Notes: a model not told the origin generated them from the letters alone. 64,000 nt of DNA from Streptomyces violaceorubidus (GCF_000717995.1 NZ_JODM01000001.1:620001-684000); one strand, 5' to 3'. Positions 1 through 9,146 are shown, counted from the first letter of the stretch. Numbers and translations are program-made.

Positions 1-306
1 CGCTTCCGGGGCGACGACTCCGACGCCTGGCACCTGGGCTTCCGGGCCCCGGACGGCGAGTACGTGACGGTCGAGCAGTCCACGAAGAAGGCGTCCACGT
101 TCATCCACGACGCCAGTCAGGGCGCCGAGGCGACCGAGCGGACCGAGGAGATCGGTGGCCGGACCTGGACGCGGTACACGGGCGGTCGGTACGACGCGCT
201 GGTGCTGCCCGGCACGGGCGACATGAAGGGCGCGACGACGGTCGTGGCCGGCACCGGGTCGTTCGAGCAGCTCGGCGAGATGGCGGCGGCCCTGAAGCTG
301 GCCTGA
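1..306 (+). CDS. DUF4245 family protein, C-terminal part
   Basis: The frame is open from the first base of the window and ends at a TGA at 304-306, so only the last 101 residues are present and the start lies upstream. The visible part (HLGFRAPDGEY, then ERTEEIGGRTWTRY, then ALVLPGTGD, ending FEQLGEMAAALKLA) matches the C-terminal half of DUF4245 proteins, which in actinomycetes are small, N-terminally membrane-anchored or secreted proteins of unknown role. The family is often found beside exonuclease VII genes, as here. A strong hairpin at 455-501 separates it from the convergent nitroreductase gene. The function is unknown, and the family assignment rests on my recognition of the conserved ending. 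Confidence 0.75.
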   Translation, partial: RFRGDDSDAWHLGFRAPDGEYVTVEQSTKKASTFIHDASQGAEATERTEEIGGRTWTRYTGGRYDALVLPGTGDMKGATTVVAGTGSFEQLGEMAAALKLA

Positions 307-425
307 CCGGCCACCGACCGCCGACCGCCGACCGCCGGTCACCGGCAACCGGCCACCGACCGCCGACCGCCGGCCACCGGCCACCGACCGCCGACCGCCG
401 ACCGCCGGCAACCGGGCGCCCGGCC
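307..425. repeat. Heptamer-rich low-complexity repeat
   Basis: The spacer downstream of the DUF4245 gene is built from repeats of ACCGCCG and CCGGCCACCG in runs of two or three, interrupted by CCGGCAACCGG. It contains no plausible gene. It looks like slippage-generated sequence. Confidence 0.7.
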
Positions 426-454
426 ACCGGGTGCACGGCCCGGCTCGGCCCATG

Positions 455-501
455 CACCACGACGAAGCCCCCGGCAGCTCGCCGGGGGCTTCGTCGTGGT
501 G
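455..501. terminator. Bidirectional hairpin terminator
   Basis: A perfect 21-bp inverted repeat (455-475 pairs with 481-501) surrounds a 5-base loop, AGCTC. It lies between the convergent DUF4245 and nitroreductase genes, 18 bases past the stop of the latter, so it can serve both. There is no long T tract, which is usual for Streptomyces terminators. Confidence 0.85.
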
Positions 502-518
502 TGCGGGTGCCGCGTGCC

Positions 519-1109
519 TCAGACCGTGGTGACGACCTGGTCGTAGGCCAGCCGCGGGGAGCGCGGGAACCAGGCGTCCGGGCCCGGACGGCCGATGTTG
601 ACGACCATCAGCGGGGTGTGGTCGTCGTCCAGGAACTCCTTGCGCAGGCCCTCGAAGTCGAGGCCGGTCATCGGTCCGGCGGCCAGGCCCGCGGCGCGGA
701 CGCCGACGATGAAGTACGCGGCCTGGAGGGCGGCGTTCAGGGTGGCCGTGCCCTCGCGGACCGGACGCTCGCTGAAGAAGGCGTCCTTGGCCTGCGGGAA
801 GTGCGGGAGGAGCTGCGGCAGCTCCTCGTGGAACTCGTTGTCCGCGGACAGGATCGCGACCAGCGGGGCGGTGGCCGTCTTGGCGCGGTTGCCCTCCGCC
901 ATGTGGGTGACCAGGCGCTCGCGGGCCTCGGGGGAGCGGACCAGCGTGATGCGCAGCGGCGACTGGTTGAAGGCGGTCGGGCCGTACTTGACCAGGTCGT
1001 AGATCGCCTGCATCTGCTCGTCGGTCACCGGCTCGTCGGTGAAGGTGTTCGCCGTGCGGGCCTCGCGGAACAGGAGGTCCTGGGCGGCGGGGTCAAGAAC
1101 GAGAGACAT
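519..1109 (-). CDS. Malonic semialdehyde reductase-type nitroreductase
   Basis: This 196-residue protein fits the FMN-dependent nitroreductase family, subgroup RutE/YdfI, which reduces malonic semialdehyde to 3-hydroxypropionate or acts on related small substrates with NAD(P)H in the cytoplasm. Visible family features are the early RTANTFTDEPV segment, the FMN-contacting KYGPTAFNQSPLR region around residues 42-54, and the AGPMTGLDFE segment near residue 146. The length is normal for the family. The ATG at 1109 is preceded by GGAGAAAG at good spacing. It is a single gene with its own upstream promoter. No rut operon partners are present, so the natural substrate is uncertain. Confidence 0.88.
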   Translation of the reverse strand: MSLVLDPAAQDLLFREARTANTFTDEPVTDEQMQAIYDLVKYGPTAFNQSPLRITLVRSPEARERLVTHMAEGNRAKTATAPLVAILSADNEFHEELPQLLPHFPQAKDAFFSERPVREGTATLNAALQAAYFIVGVRAAGLAAGPMTGLDFEGLRKEFLDDDHTPLMVVNIGRPGPDAWFPRSPRLAYDQVVTTV

Positions 1110-1178
1110 GCGTGATCTTTCTCCGGGGGGTGCGTCGGCGCCGTGCGGCGTGGGGGCCGGGGGCCGTTGACGCTGGCG

Positions 1179-1207
1179 ACACTACGCCAAAGAAGTTCAA
1201 GCTTCAA
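1179..1207 (-). promoter_or_regulatory. Promoter of the nitroreductase gene with TTCAA direct repeats
   Basis: Read on the minus strand, TTGAAG and TAGTGT are separated by exactly 17 bases, a good vegetative promoter about 65 bases upstream of the start codon. The -35 region overlaps a direct repeat on the plus strand, TTCAAGCTTCAA at 1196-1207. Such TTCAA repeats are often operators of MarR/HxlR-type redox or quinone sensors, so regulation by such a factor is possible. That part is inference. Confidence 0.5.
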
Positions 1208-1353
1208 CCAATGTGAGATCCCGGTGACCCGCTTCACACGTCCGGCCGGGTGAAGGGGCCCTGGCGTATATGGCGGGGTGTGTGTCGAGAAGACGGGGTT
1301 TTCGGGCCGTGCGCCTATATGACGATGTGGAATTCAAGCCAGACAGCTTCGAG

Positions 1354-2658
1354 ATGGATGTATCCGGACCAACCGTCGCGGTCGTGGGGCTTGGCTACGT
1401 GGGACTCCCCACCGCACTCGCCCTCACCGACGCGGGCGCCACCGTCATCGGCGTCGACAGCAGCCCGGACCGGCTGCGGGACATCGCCCGCGGAGCGGTG
1501 GACCTGCTCCCGCTGCACCACGCGCAGCTCGCCTGCGCCTCGGCCGGCGACCGCTTCCGGCTCACCCCGGACGCCACGGCGGTGCGCGAGGCCGACGCCG
1601 TGGTCATCTGTGTGCCCACCCCCGTCGACGCCCGGCGCGAGCCCGACCTCACCGCGCTCTCCTCCGCCTGCGCCTCGGCGGTGGAGCACGCCGTGCCCGG
1701 CCAGCTGATCGTGCTCACCTCCACCAGCTACGTCGGCACCACCCGCGACCTGCTGGTCGAACCGCTGCGGGCCCGTGGGTTCACCGTCGACGAGGACGTG
1801 TACGTCGCCTTCTCCCCCGAGCGGATCGACCCCGGCAACGAACGCCACACCCCCGAACGCACCCCGCGCCTGGTCGGCGGCGCCGGACCGCGCAGCAGCC
1901 GCGCCGCCGCGGACCTGCTGGCCCCGACGGCCTCCGTCGTCCGGCCGGTCCCCGACCCCGAGACCGCCGAGATGGCCAAGCTCTGGGAGAACACCTACCG
2001 CGCCGTCAACATCGCCCTGGCCAACGAACTCGCCGACGCCTGTCACTCCCTCGGTCTGGCACCGGTCCCGGTGATCGAGGCCGCGGCGACCAAGCCGTAC
2101 GGCTTCATGCCCTTCTACCCGGGGCCCGGCGTCGGCGGTCACTGCATCCCGTGCGACCCCCACTACCTGCTCTGGCAGCTGGGCAAGGTCCGGCAGCAGG
2201 CGCCGCTGGTGGCCACCGCCCTCGCGGCCAACAGCGGTCGGCCCGCGCGGATCACCCAACGCGCCCTGGACCTGCTGGAGGCCTCCTCCGTCCCCGCGCG
2301 CGAGGCCCGCGTCCTGCTGATCGGCGTCTCCTACAAGGAGGGCGTGGCCGACGTCCGGGAGAGCCCCGCCCTGGAGATCCTCGCCGGGCTCGCCGCGGCC
2401 GGCGCGCACGTCGCGTACTGCGACCCCCTGGTGCCCTCGCTGCGCGTCGGCGCGCAAGCGCTGCACCACGTACCGGATCCGCACACCCGGCCCTGGGACC
2501 TGGTGGTCCTGAACACCGTCCATCCCGTGCACGACCTGACCTGGCTGTGCGCAGCCGACGCCCCGCCCGTCCTGGACACCCGCCAGCGCGGTCCCCTCAC
2601 CAAGGCGGCGGCGCGGGCCGGGACCGGCGTCCCTCCCGCCGCGGGGGCCACCGCATGA
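1354..2658 (+). CDS. Nucleotide sugar 6-dehydrogenase, UDP-N-acetylhexosamine type
   Basis: This NAD-dependent UDP-sugar 6-dehydrogenase (434 residues from this start) oxidises C6 of a UDP-sugar to a uronic acid. The N-terminal Rossmann motif is GLGYVGLPTA. The central domain has the EMAKLWENTYRAVNIA helix with the catalytic lysine. The active-site cysteine lies in PGPGVGGHCIPCDP near residue 263. The GGHCIP form resembles WbpA/WecC enzymes acting on UDP-GlcNAc or UDP-ManNAc more than the GGSCFPKD form of UDP-glucose dehydrogenases, so a UDP-GlcNAc substrate is my preferred reading. An in-frame ATG at 1270, preceded by GAAGGGG, would add 28 residues, but that stretch has rare codons (AGA AGA, CTA TAT) and does not resemble the family. 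The stop overlaps the next start (ATGA), so the gene is coupled to the glycosyltransferase. Confidence 0.88.
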   Translation: MDVSGPTVAVVGLGYVGLPTALALTDAGATVIGVDSSPDRLRDIARGAVDLLPLHHAQLACASAGDRFRLTPDATAVREADAVVICVPTPVDARREPDLTALSSACASAVEHAVPGQLIVLTSTSYVGTTRDLLVEPLRARGFTVDEDVYVAFSPERIDPGNERHTPERTPRLVGGAGPRSSRAAADLLAPTASVVRPVPDPETAEMAKLWENTYRAVNIALANELADACHSLGLAPVPVIEAAATKPYGFMPFYPGPGVGGHCIPCDPHYLLWQLGKVRQQAPLVATALAANSGRPARITQRALDLLEASSVPAREARVLLIGVSYKEGVADVRESPALEILAGLAAAGAHVAYCDPLVPSLRVGAQALHHVPDPHTRPWDLVVLNTVHPVHDLTWLCAADAPPVLDTRQRGPLTKAAARAGTGVPPAAGATA

Positions 2659-4118
2659 CCGTCCTGCGCCCCGGCCACGGACCGGCCACCCCGCTCCGCG
2701 CCGCCGCCCGCCACCGGCTCCGCGCCCGCCTCGACGCCCTGGAACCCGGCGTCCGCCGCGACGTGGTGCGGCTGCTCACCCTCCTCGCCCTGCTGCCCCT
2801 CCTCCTGCTGCTGGCCCGCGGCGCCGTCCGCCTGCCGCACGCCTTCGACCCGCTCGCCCTCTACGGCCTGGCGGTCCTGGCCGGCACCGTGTGCCTCCTC
2901 CACCTCGCCTACAGCCGCTACGACGACCCGGCCGTACGCCCCCTGCGCAGCCGCCCGCGCCACGCCGACGCCTTCCCGGCCCTGCCCGCACAGCCCCGGG
3001 TGAGCTTCCTGCTGGCCGTGCGCAACGAACGCGCGCACATCGAGGCCTGCGTGCGCTCCATGGCCGCCGTGGACTACCCCGACCTCCAGCTCGTCGTGGT
3101 CGACGACGCCTCCGACGACGGCACCCCCGACGTACTGGAGCGCCTCGCCGAGGAGCTGCCGCTCACCCTGATCCGGCTGGAGGAGAACCTCGGCAAGAAG
3201 GGCGCGCTGGTCCGTGCCTGCGCCGTGGCCGACGGGGACGTACTGCTGTTCACCGACTCCGACTGCGTCGTCGCGCCGGACGCCGTACGGCACTGCGTCA
3301 CCGCCCTCGTCCGCCACCCCGAACTGGGCGCGGTCAGCGGACACTGCCGGGCGCTCAACACCGACGCCTCACTGCTGGCCCGCGTACAGGACATCTGGTA
3401 CGAGGGGCAGTTCCGCATCAGCAAGGCCGCCGAGGCCGCCTTCGGCTCGGTGACCTGCGTCTCCGGACCGCTCGCCGCCTTCCGCCGCGAGGCGATCTAC
3501 AACTACCTGCCCGCCTGGGCCGAGGACCGCTTCCTCGGCGCCCCCTTCCGCTTCGCCACCGACCGCCAGCTCACCGGATACGTCCTGGGCCAGGCCTGGC
3601 GCGGCCGCGCGCTCAAGGAGCGGCACGCCGACTCGCCCTTCGTGCGCGAGCACGACTATCCCGAGCTGCGCTGGGAGGTCGGCTACACCCGTTCCGCCCG
3701 GGTGTGGACCCGGGTGCCGTCCCGCCCCGGCTCCTTCCTGCGCCAGCAGATCCGCTGGAAGAAGAGCTTCATCAGGAACCTCTTCTTCACCGGCGGCTTC
3801 ATGTGGCGCCGGGGCCCGGCCGCCGCGGCGCTGTACTACGGGCACGCCCTGTGGGTGATCGCGGCGCCCGTCCTGGTCGTACGGCACCTGCTGTGGGCCC
3901 CGCTGCACCTCGCGGGCCTGCTGACCCTGCTGTACCTGGGCGGGATCGTCCTCAAGGGGTGCGTCTGGGGCCTCGCCTACCGGATCGACCACCCGGGGGA
4001 TCGCGCCTGGCGCCGCCGCCCCCTGATGAGCCTGCTGTCCTGCTGCGTACTGGCCTGGCTGCTGCCGTACGCCCTGCTCACGCTGCGCCGCGGCGTCTGG
4101 ACGAGGAGTGCCGCATGA
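2655..4118 (+). CDS. Membrane glycosyltransferase family 2, polysaccharide synthase type
   Basis: This 487-residue processive GT2 enzyme is of the hyaluronan/chitin/PNAG synthase style. Two hydrophobic segments come first (VVRLLTLLALLPLLLLL near residue 37 and LYGLAVLAGTVCLLHLAY near 72). The GT-A domain follows with DDASDDG near 149, TDSDC near 201, an acidic AEDRF motif near 289 and QQIRWKKS near 364, the Q-x-x-R-W signature of processive synthases that hold the growing chain. At least three more membrane segments follow. It would polymerise UDP-sugars at the inner face and help extrude the chain. Its start overlaps the dehydrogenase stop and its stop overlaps the next small gene, so all are one operon with the deacetylase. 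The polymer is not predictable from sequence alone. Confidence 0.9.
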   Translation: MTVLRPGHGPATPLRAAARHRLRARLDALEPGVRRDVVRLLTLLALLPLLLLLARGAVRLPHAFDPLALYGLAVLAGTVCLLHLAYSRYDDPAVRPLRSRPRHADAFPALPAQPRVSFLLAVRNERAHIEACVRSMAAVDYPDLQLVVVDDASDDGTPDVLERLAEELPLTLIRLEENLGKKGALVRACAVADGDVLLFTDSDCVVAPDAVRHCVTALVRHPELGAVSGHCRALNTDASLLARVQDIWYEGQFRISKAAEAAFGSVTCVSGPLAAFRREAIYNYLPAWAEDRFLGAPFRFATDRQLTGYVLGQAWRGRALKERHADSPFVREHDYPELRWEVGYTRSARVWTRVPSRPGSFLRQQIRWKKSFIRNLFFTGGFMWRRGPAAAALYYGHALWVIAAPVLVVRHLLWAPLHLAGLLTLLYLGGIVLKGCVWGLAYRIDHPGDRAWRRRPLMSLLSCCVLAWLLPYALLTLRRGVWTRSAA

Positions 4119-4222
4119 AGGTCCTGCTGCGCGGACTGGGCCGCTCGCTCGCCGTCGTCCTCACGTGTGCCGCCGTCGCCCTGGTCTACGTGTTCGCCCT
4201 CACCCGGGGACGGTGGATGTGA
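4115..4222 (+). CDS. 35-residue single-pass membrane peptide
   Basis: This short gene lies between the glycosyltransferase and the deacetylase. Its ATG overlaps the glycosyltransferase stop (ATGA at 4115) and its TGA overlaps the deacetylase GTG (ATGTGA at 4217), so it is translationally coupled on both sides, which argues that it is real. The product begins MKVLLRGLGRSLAVVL, has one hydrophobic span of about 18 residues (residues 9-28) and ends with a basic tail, LTRGRWM. I infer a small membrane partner of the synthase, or a coupling ORF. No family is recognised. Confidence 0.6.
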   Translation: MKVLLRGLGRSLAVVLTCAAVALVYVFALTRGRWM

Positions 4223-5778
4223 GACGCGACGGCTTCCGAAACCGGCCGCACCCGATCCGGGAGGGACGGCCCCTGCTGCGCGCCGCGCTCGGACTGCTCA
4301 CGGCGGCCGTCGTGGCCCTGCCGTTCACCGCCGCCCAGCAGTACGACGCCCTCCGCCGCGACGTGGCCGAGCAGAGCGCGCCGCCCGCTCCCGGCAGCGG
4401 CAGCAGCGGCAGCAGCGGCTCGGGCGCGGAGGCCGGGGCGGCGCACGCCGGGAGCGCGCCGGTCGTCCTCGCCTACCACGACATCGGCCCCGACGGCCGC
4501 AGCCGCTACACCGTCTCCCCGGAGCACTTCGACGCACACCTGCGCGTCCTGCGCGAGGCCGGATACCGCTCCCTGTCCACCCGGGAGTTCACCGACTTCC
4601 TGCGGACGGGCCGCACCCCCGGCGCGCGAAGCGTCTACCTCACCTTCGACGACGGCACACACGGCCTGTGGACGCACGCCGACCCGGTCCTGGCCCGGTA
4701 CGGGATGAAGGCGGCGGCCTACCTGATCACCGGACAGGTGGGCACCCACCAGCCGTACTACCTCTCCTGGGCCGAGATCGCACGGATGGCGCGGTCCGGA
4801 CGCTGGGACTTCCAGGCGCACACGCACGACAGCCACGCACGGGCCGCCGTGGACGCCGCCGGACACGAGCGGTCGGTGTTCACCAACCGGCGGTGGCTGG
4901 CGGACGAGGGACGCGTCGAGACGTCGCGGGAGTACCGGCGCCGGATCGCGGCGGACCTCGACCGGTCGGTCCGCGACCTCGTACGGCACGACCTGCCTCG
5001 CCCCCGGCTCTTCGCCTACCCCTTCTCGGAACGGCTGGACGAGACCAATCTGGCCGCGCGCGACGCCGACGCCCTGCGGGCCATGCTGCGGGAGCGCTTC
5101 ACGGCCACGCTCACCAACCGCGCGGCGCGGCCGCTGCCACCCGGCCCCCGCGCGGCCGCCGCCGGACAGGTGCAGCGCCTGGAGGTCACCCGGGGCACCA
5201 CCCCGGCCGGCCTGCTGCGCGAACTCGCCCGATGGGCTCCGCTGGAGCCGCGCGACGCCGGCCGGCCGCTGACCCGGCGGGCGGACTGGTCGACGGCGGG
5301 CGACCCCGGGCAGGCCGGGCCCGGCGTCCTCACCGGCGAGAGCCCTCCTGCGGACGGCACCGACTACGTGTCCGCCGACCACCTCCCGCTCGCCACGGCC
5401 GACTGGACCCACTACCGCCTGCGCGCCACCGTGGACCGCCTGCGCGGCACCTCGAACGGCGTCGGGATCACCGTCCGAGCGGGCAGCGAGCACCCGGTGG
5501 CGCTCTCGGTTGGCCGCAACACGGCGAGTCTCACCCCGGGCGGCCGGGACGGCGCCGGCGACCGGCGGACCTGCCGGCTCGACCCCGCCGCCACGCACCG
5601 GATCACCGTCTCCGTGACCCCCCGACAGGTGCGGGTGAGCATCGACGGCGACCCCTGCGCGGCGGTCCGCGCGGGCCGGTGGCGGGCGGCGGAGGGCGCC
5701 GGCGGCTTCTCGCTCAACGTGCGCGACGAGGGGGCGCGGCGGCAGTGGCCCCGCTTCACCTCACTGACCGTCGAGTGA
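4219..5778 (+). CDS. Polysaccharide deacetylase with C-terminal beta-rich domain
   Basis: This 519-residue protein starts at a GTG overlapping the preceding stop. A basic N-terminus and a hydrophobic segment (AALGLLTAAVVALPF, about residues 20-34) indicate a signal anchor, then a Ser/Gly linker leads to a NodB-homology domain of carbohydrate esterase family 4. AYHDIG opens the domain, LTFDDGTHG near residue 140 supplies the catalytic Asp and metal-binding Asp, QAHTHDSH near 199 supplies the metal His pair, and FAYPFSE near 265 is motif 3. The last 150 or so residues form a predicted beta-sandwich-like region (VGITVRAGSEHPVAL, VRVSIDGDPC), possibly carbohydrate-binding. With the synthase upstream it probably removes N-acetyl groups from the exported polymer, as PgaB/IcaB do for PNAG. 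Confidence 0.87.
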   Translation: MRRDGFRNRPHPIREGRPLLRAALGLLTAAVVALPFTAAQQYDALRRDVAEQSAPPAPGSGSSGSSGSGAEAGAAHAGSAPVVLAYHDIGPDGRSRYTVSPEHFDAHLRVLREAGYRSLSTREFTDFLRTGRTPGARSVYLTFDDGTHGLWTHADPVLARYGMKAAAYLITGQVGTHQPYYLSWAEIARMARSGRWDFQAHTHDSHARAAVDAAGHERSVFTNRRWLADEGRVETSREYRRRIAADLDRSVRDLVRHDLPRPRLFAYPFSERLDETNLAARDADALRAMLRERFTATLTNRAARPLPPGPRAAAAGQVQRLEVTRGTTPAGLLRELARWAPLEPRDAGRPLTRRADWSTAGDPGQAGPGVLTGESPPADGTDYVSADHLPLATADWTHYRLRATVDRLRGTSNGVGITVRAGSEHPVALSVGRNTASLTPGGRDGAGDRRTCRLDPAATHRITVSVTPRQVRVSIDGDPCAAVRAGRWRAAEGAGGFSLNVRDEGARRQWPRFTSLTVE

Positions 5779-5870
5779 GGTGCATCACAGGCGGCCGGCG
5801 CTCACTTTCCCCGCCGGACGCGGTCCTACCGGCACACACACCGCCACTCGACCACCAGGAGCGCACCGAC

Positions 5871-6089
5871 ATGACCGCCGCCGTGAAGGGCCCCGCGTCC
5901 TACTTCCCGTCCATCGAGAAGAAGTACGGCCGCCCGGTCGCGGAGTGGAAGGACCTCATCCGCTCCGCGCCGCTCACCCGGCACATGGAACTCGTCGCCT
6001 GGCTCAAGACCGAGCACGGCCTGGGCCACGGCCACGCCAACGCGCTCGTCGCCCACACCCTGGCCGAGGACACGGCCAAGGAGGCGTAG
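5871..6089 (+). CDS. DUF4287 domain protein
   Basis: This 72-residue protein (MTAAVKGPASYFPSIEKKYG at the start) matches DUF4287, a small domain with SIEKKYGRPVAEWKDLI and HMELVAWLKTEHGLGHGHAN as conserved blocks. Family members are often stand-alone in actinomycetes or fused to DUF5655. The role is unknown. CACCAGGAGCGC upstream gives an AGGAG ribosome site about 10 bases before the ATG. It lies 92 bases after the deacetylase and converges on xseB. Confidence 0.85.
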   Translation: MTAAVKGPASYFPSIEKKYGRPVAEWKDLIRSAPLTRHMELVAWLKTEHGLGHGHANALVAHTLAEDTAKEA

Positions 6090-6111
6090 GGAAGCGCCTC
6101 GGCGCGTCCGG

Positions 6112-6378
6112 CTAGGGCGTGCCGCCGTCGTCGGCGGCCGAGTCCCGCGGGTCCGTCTCCTCCTCGGCCAGCGCCGCGTCCAGGCGGGCCCGCGCGCCGT
6201 CCAGCCGGCGGCGGCAGACCTTCGCCAGCTCCTCGCCCCGCTCCCACAGGACGAGGGACTCCTCCAGCGTCGTACCCCCGGCCTCCAGCCGCCGGACGAC
6301 CTCGATCAGCTCGTCCCGCGCCTGCTCGTACCCGAGCGCCTCGGACATCGCCGTCGGCTGCTCCACCTCGCTGGTCAT
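6112..6378 (-). CDS. xseB: Exodeoxyribonuclease VII small subunit
   Basis: This 88-residue protein is the small subunit of exonuclease VII, which with XseA degrades single-stranded DNA from both ends to short oligonucleotides in DNA repair. The conserved core is visible: [19 protein letters not shown], then [20 protein letters not shown], forming the two coiled helices that bind XseA. An acidic tail follows. It begins 9 bases after the xseA stop, so the two form one operon in the order xseA-xseB. Confidence 0.95.
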   Translation of the reverse strand: MTSEVEQPTAMSEALGYEQARDELIEVVRRLEAGGTTLEESLVLWERGEELAKVCRRRLDGARARLDAALAEEETDPRDSAADDGGTP

Positions 6379-6387
6379 CCACCCACC

Positions 6388-7596
6388 CTATGCGTCGACT
6401 CGTACGGAGAAATCGCCCTCGGCGACCCGGGCGCGCAGCGTCTCGCCGGGCTCCACCTCGCCCGGGTCGCGGACCGCGTGGCCGTCGGCCCGCTGGAGCA
6501 CCGCGTACCCGCGCTTGAGGGTCGCGGCGGGGGAGAGGGCCACCACGCGCGCGTGCGTGTGCGTCAGCTCGGAGTCGGCCCGGTCGAGGTGGTGCCGCAG
6601 CGAACGGCGGCCCCGGTCCAGCAGGGCCGTCACCTGCTCGGCCCGCTCCTCAATCATCCGGTGCGGATCCTGTATCGAGGGCCGCGCCAGCGCGTGGGCC
6701 AGCCCCCGCTCCTCACGGTCGACGAAGGCCGCCACACACCGCCGGGCGCGGTCCCGCAGCAGCCGTACCCGCTCGTACTCCTCGCCGACGTCCGGCACGA
6801 CCTTCTTCGCGGCGTCGGTCGGCGTGGAGGCGCGCAGGTCGGCGACCAGGTCGAGCAGCGGGCTGTCCGGCTCGTGGCCGATCGCCGAGACGACCGGCGT
6901 ACGGCAGGCGGCCACCGCCCGCACCAGCTGCTCGTCGGAGAACGGCAGCAGGTCCTCCACGCTGCCGCCGCCCCGCGCGACGACGATCACGTCCACCTCG
7001 TCCAGCGCGTCCAGCTCCTTCACCGCCTGCACCACCTGCGGCACCGCGTGCACGCCCTGCACCGGGACGTTGCGCACCTCGAAGCGGACGGCGGGCCAGC
7101 GGTGCCGGGCGTTCTCCAGGACGTCCCGCTCGGCCGCCGACGCCCGCCCGCACACCAGGCCGAGCAGCTGCGGCAGGAACGGCAGCGGCTTCTTGCGCTC
7201 CGCCGCGAACAGCCCCTCGCGCGCGAGGGCCTTCTTCAGCTGCTCCAGACGGGCGAGCAGCTCACCGACGCCCACCGGCTTGATCTCGGCGGCCCGCAGC
7301 GACAGCTGCCCCCGCGGCGCGTACCACTCCGGCTTGGCGTGCACGACCACCCGCGCGCCCTCGCCGACCACGTCCGCCACGGCGTCGAACACCTGCCGGT
7401 AGCAGGTCACGCTCACCGAGATGTCGTACGACGGGTCGCGCAGCGTCAGGAACACCACGCCGGCGCCCGGCCGCCGCGACAACTGGGTGATCTGCCCCTC
7501 CACCCAGACCGCGCCGAGCCGGTCGATCCAGCCCCCGATCAGCCGGGAGACCTCGCCCACGGGCAGCGGGCTTTCAGGGGTCGAGTTGGCAGCCAT
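6388..7596 (-). CDS. xseA: Exodeoxyribonuclease VII large subunit
   Basis: This 402-residue catalytic subunit carries an N-terminal OB-fold ([28 protein letters not shown] segment, then [13 protein letters not shown]), followed by the exonuclease domain with the [15 protein letters not shown] block, [17 protein letters not shown] (the conserved catalytic GGGS region) and [20 protein letters not shown]. The C-terminal coiled coil and the [11 protein letters not shown] ending are normal. The ATG at 7596 (MAANSTPE) is chosen because the family begins there; upstream in-frame codons to 7641 look untranslated. It is co-transcribed with xseB. Confidence 0.95.
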   Translation of the reverse strand: MAANSTPESPLPVGEVSRLIGGWIDRLGAVWVEGQITQLSRRPGAGVVFLTLRDPSYDISVSVTCYRQVFDAVADVVGEGARVVVHAKPEWYAPRGQLSLRAAEIKPVGVGELLARLEQLKKALAREGLFAAERKKPLPFLPQLLGLVCGRASAAERDVLENARHRWPAVRFEVRNVPVQGVHAVPQVVQAVKELDALDEVDVIVVARGGGSVEDLLPFSDEQLVRAVAACRTPVVSAIGHEPDSPLLDLVADLRASTPTDAAKKVVPDVGEEYERVRLLRDRARRCVAAFVDREERGLAHALARPSIQDPHRMIEERAEQVTALLDRGRRSLRHHLDRADSELTHTHARVVALSPAATLKRGYAVLQRADGHAVRDPGEVEPGETLRARVAEGDFSVRVDA

Positions 7597-7651
7597 GCGC
7601 CCGAGCGTAACGGCCGGGTCCGACAACGGGGCCCCTCGCACCCGCCCACCG

Positions 7652-9067
7652 TCACCCGCCCACCGCGTCCCCCTCCCGGCCCCCGTCCCGGTCCCTGTCC
7701 CTCCGGCCCCTCCACTGCGCCGCCAGCACCACCAGACCCACCGCCAGCCAGATCGCCCCGACCGTCTGCGCGGTCCCCGACGCCTCCACGATCACCGCGA
7801 TCGTGATGGCCGCGCCGAGCACCGGCACCAGCAGATGCCGCCACCAGCTCACCGAGCCCGCGCCGCGGCGGACCACGAACCAGCCCACCACGCTCGCGTG
7901 CAGCAGCGTGAACGCGGTCAGCGCGCCGACGTCGACCACCGAGACCAGGTGGTCCAGACCGTCGTCCCGGCGCGCCGCCCACACCGCCGCCGCCATCGTG
8001 ATCACCGCCGACACGAGCAGGGCCACGCGCGGCACCCCGGCGTCCGTCCGGGACAGCACCCCCGGCAGCCGCCGGTCGCGGCCCATCGCGAACAGCAGCC
8101 GCCCGGCCGCCGCCTGCCCGGCCAGCGCCGCGAACGCCGCGCCGATCGCCTTGCTCACCGCCACCAGGTCGTGCAGCCAGGTGCCCACCGACGCGTCCAC
8201 GGCGTCGTAGAACGCCGATCCCTGCCGCTCCGGCTCCGCCGCCAGCTGGGCCGACGACACCGGTTCCAGGAGCGCCACCAGGTACGTCTGCGCCACGAAC
8301 AGCACGCCCGCCAGCGCCAGGCAGAACAGCAGCGCCCGCGCGACCTTCGCCGAGCCGCCGGTGACCTCCTCCGCGAAGGTGGCGATCGCGTCGAAGCCCA
8401 GGTACGACAGCACCGCCACCGACACCGCGCCGACCACCGCCGACAGCGCGAACGCCCCCTGCGTGCCGTCGCCCGACAGCGGCGACAGCCAGTCGCGCTC
8501 GGCCCCGTCCTGGGCCAGGACCACGATCGCCGTGGCCACGAAGACGATCAGTACGACGATCTCCATGGCGAGCACCAGGAAGCCCACCCGGGCCGCCGCC
8601 CGCACCCCCCACAGGTTCAGCAGGGTCGTGACGACCACCGCGATCGCCGTCCACACCCACCGCGACACCTCCGGGACCAGCGCCTCCATCGCGATGCCGG
8701 AGAAGAGGTAGGCCACCGCCGGGATGAGGACGTAGTCCAGCATCGCCATCCATCCGGCGACGAACCCGGCCCCGTTGCCGAGCCCCGCGCGCGCGTAGGC
8801 GAACACCGATCCCGCCTGGGGGACCACCCGCACCATCTGCGCGTAGCTGAATGCGGTGAACGCCATCGCGACCGTGGCGACCACGTAGACCAGCGCCACC
8901 GCGCCGTGCGACTTGGCGTCCAGCGTGCCGAACACGCCGACCGGCGCCATGGGCGCGATGAACAGCAGGCCGTAGACGACCAGGTCCCTGAAGCCCAGAC
9001 TGCGCCTGAGCTGCTGCTCCGCACCGGCCCCCGGGGCCGTCGTACCGTTCTGTCCGTTCTGCGACAT
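7652..9067 (-). CDS. APC-superfamily amino acid permease
   Basis: This 471-residue integral membrane protein has about 12 hydrophobic spans and belongs to the amino acid-polyamine-organocation family. The first span carries the family-typical [20 protein letters not shown], and the conserved [19 protein letters not shown] segment follows at about residues 85-103. It probably imports amino acids by proton symport, but the substrate cannot be read from sequence. The ATG at 9067 has GGAGGAACG directly upstream, so it is preferred over an ATG 24 codons earlier at 9139. It is divergent from ispH and convergent with nothing. No operon partner is seen. Confidence 0.9.
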   Translation of the reverse strand: MSQNGQNGTTAPGAGAEQQLRRSLGFRDLVVYGLLFIAPMAPVGVFGTLDAKSHGAVALVYVVATVAMAFTAFSYAQMVRVVPQAGSVFAYARAGLGNGAGFVAGWMAMLDYVLIPAVAYLFSGIAMEALVPEVSRWVWTAIAVVVTTLLNLWGVRAAARVGFLVLAMEIVVLIVFVATAIVVLAQDGAERDWLSPLSGDGTQGAFALSAVVGAVSVAVLSYLGFDAIATFAEEVTGGSAKVARALLFCLALAGVLFVAQTYLVALLEPVSSAQLAAEPERQGSAFYDAVDASVGTWLHDLVAVSKAIGAAFAALAGQAAAGRLLFAMGRDRRLPGVLSRTDAGVPRVALLVSAVITMAAAVWAARRDDGLDHLVSVVDVGALTAFTLLHASVVGWFVVRRGAGSVSWWRHLLVPVLGAAITIAVIVEASGTAQTVGAIWLAVGLVVLAAQWRGRRDRDRDGGREGDAVGG

Positions 9068-9146
9068 CGTTCCTCCGCGGGCGCCTCGGACTCCGTCTCC
9101 AGACGTTCCCGCCAGTCTCCCCGCCAACGCCGCACCCACGCGATCT

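Noticed and set aside
307..425. CRISPR-like array
   Set aside because: The units are 7-10 bases, contiguous and without unique spacers, so it is simple-sequence repeat.
2151..2654. Upstream extension of the glycosyltransferase frame
   Set aside because: It runs antiparallel in meaning to the dehydrogenase coding sequence and gives Arg/Pro/Gly-rich text; the ATG overlapping the dehydrogenase stop is the sensible start.
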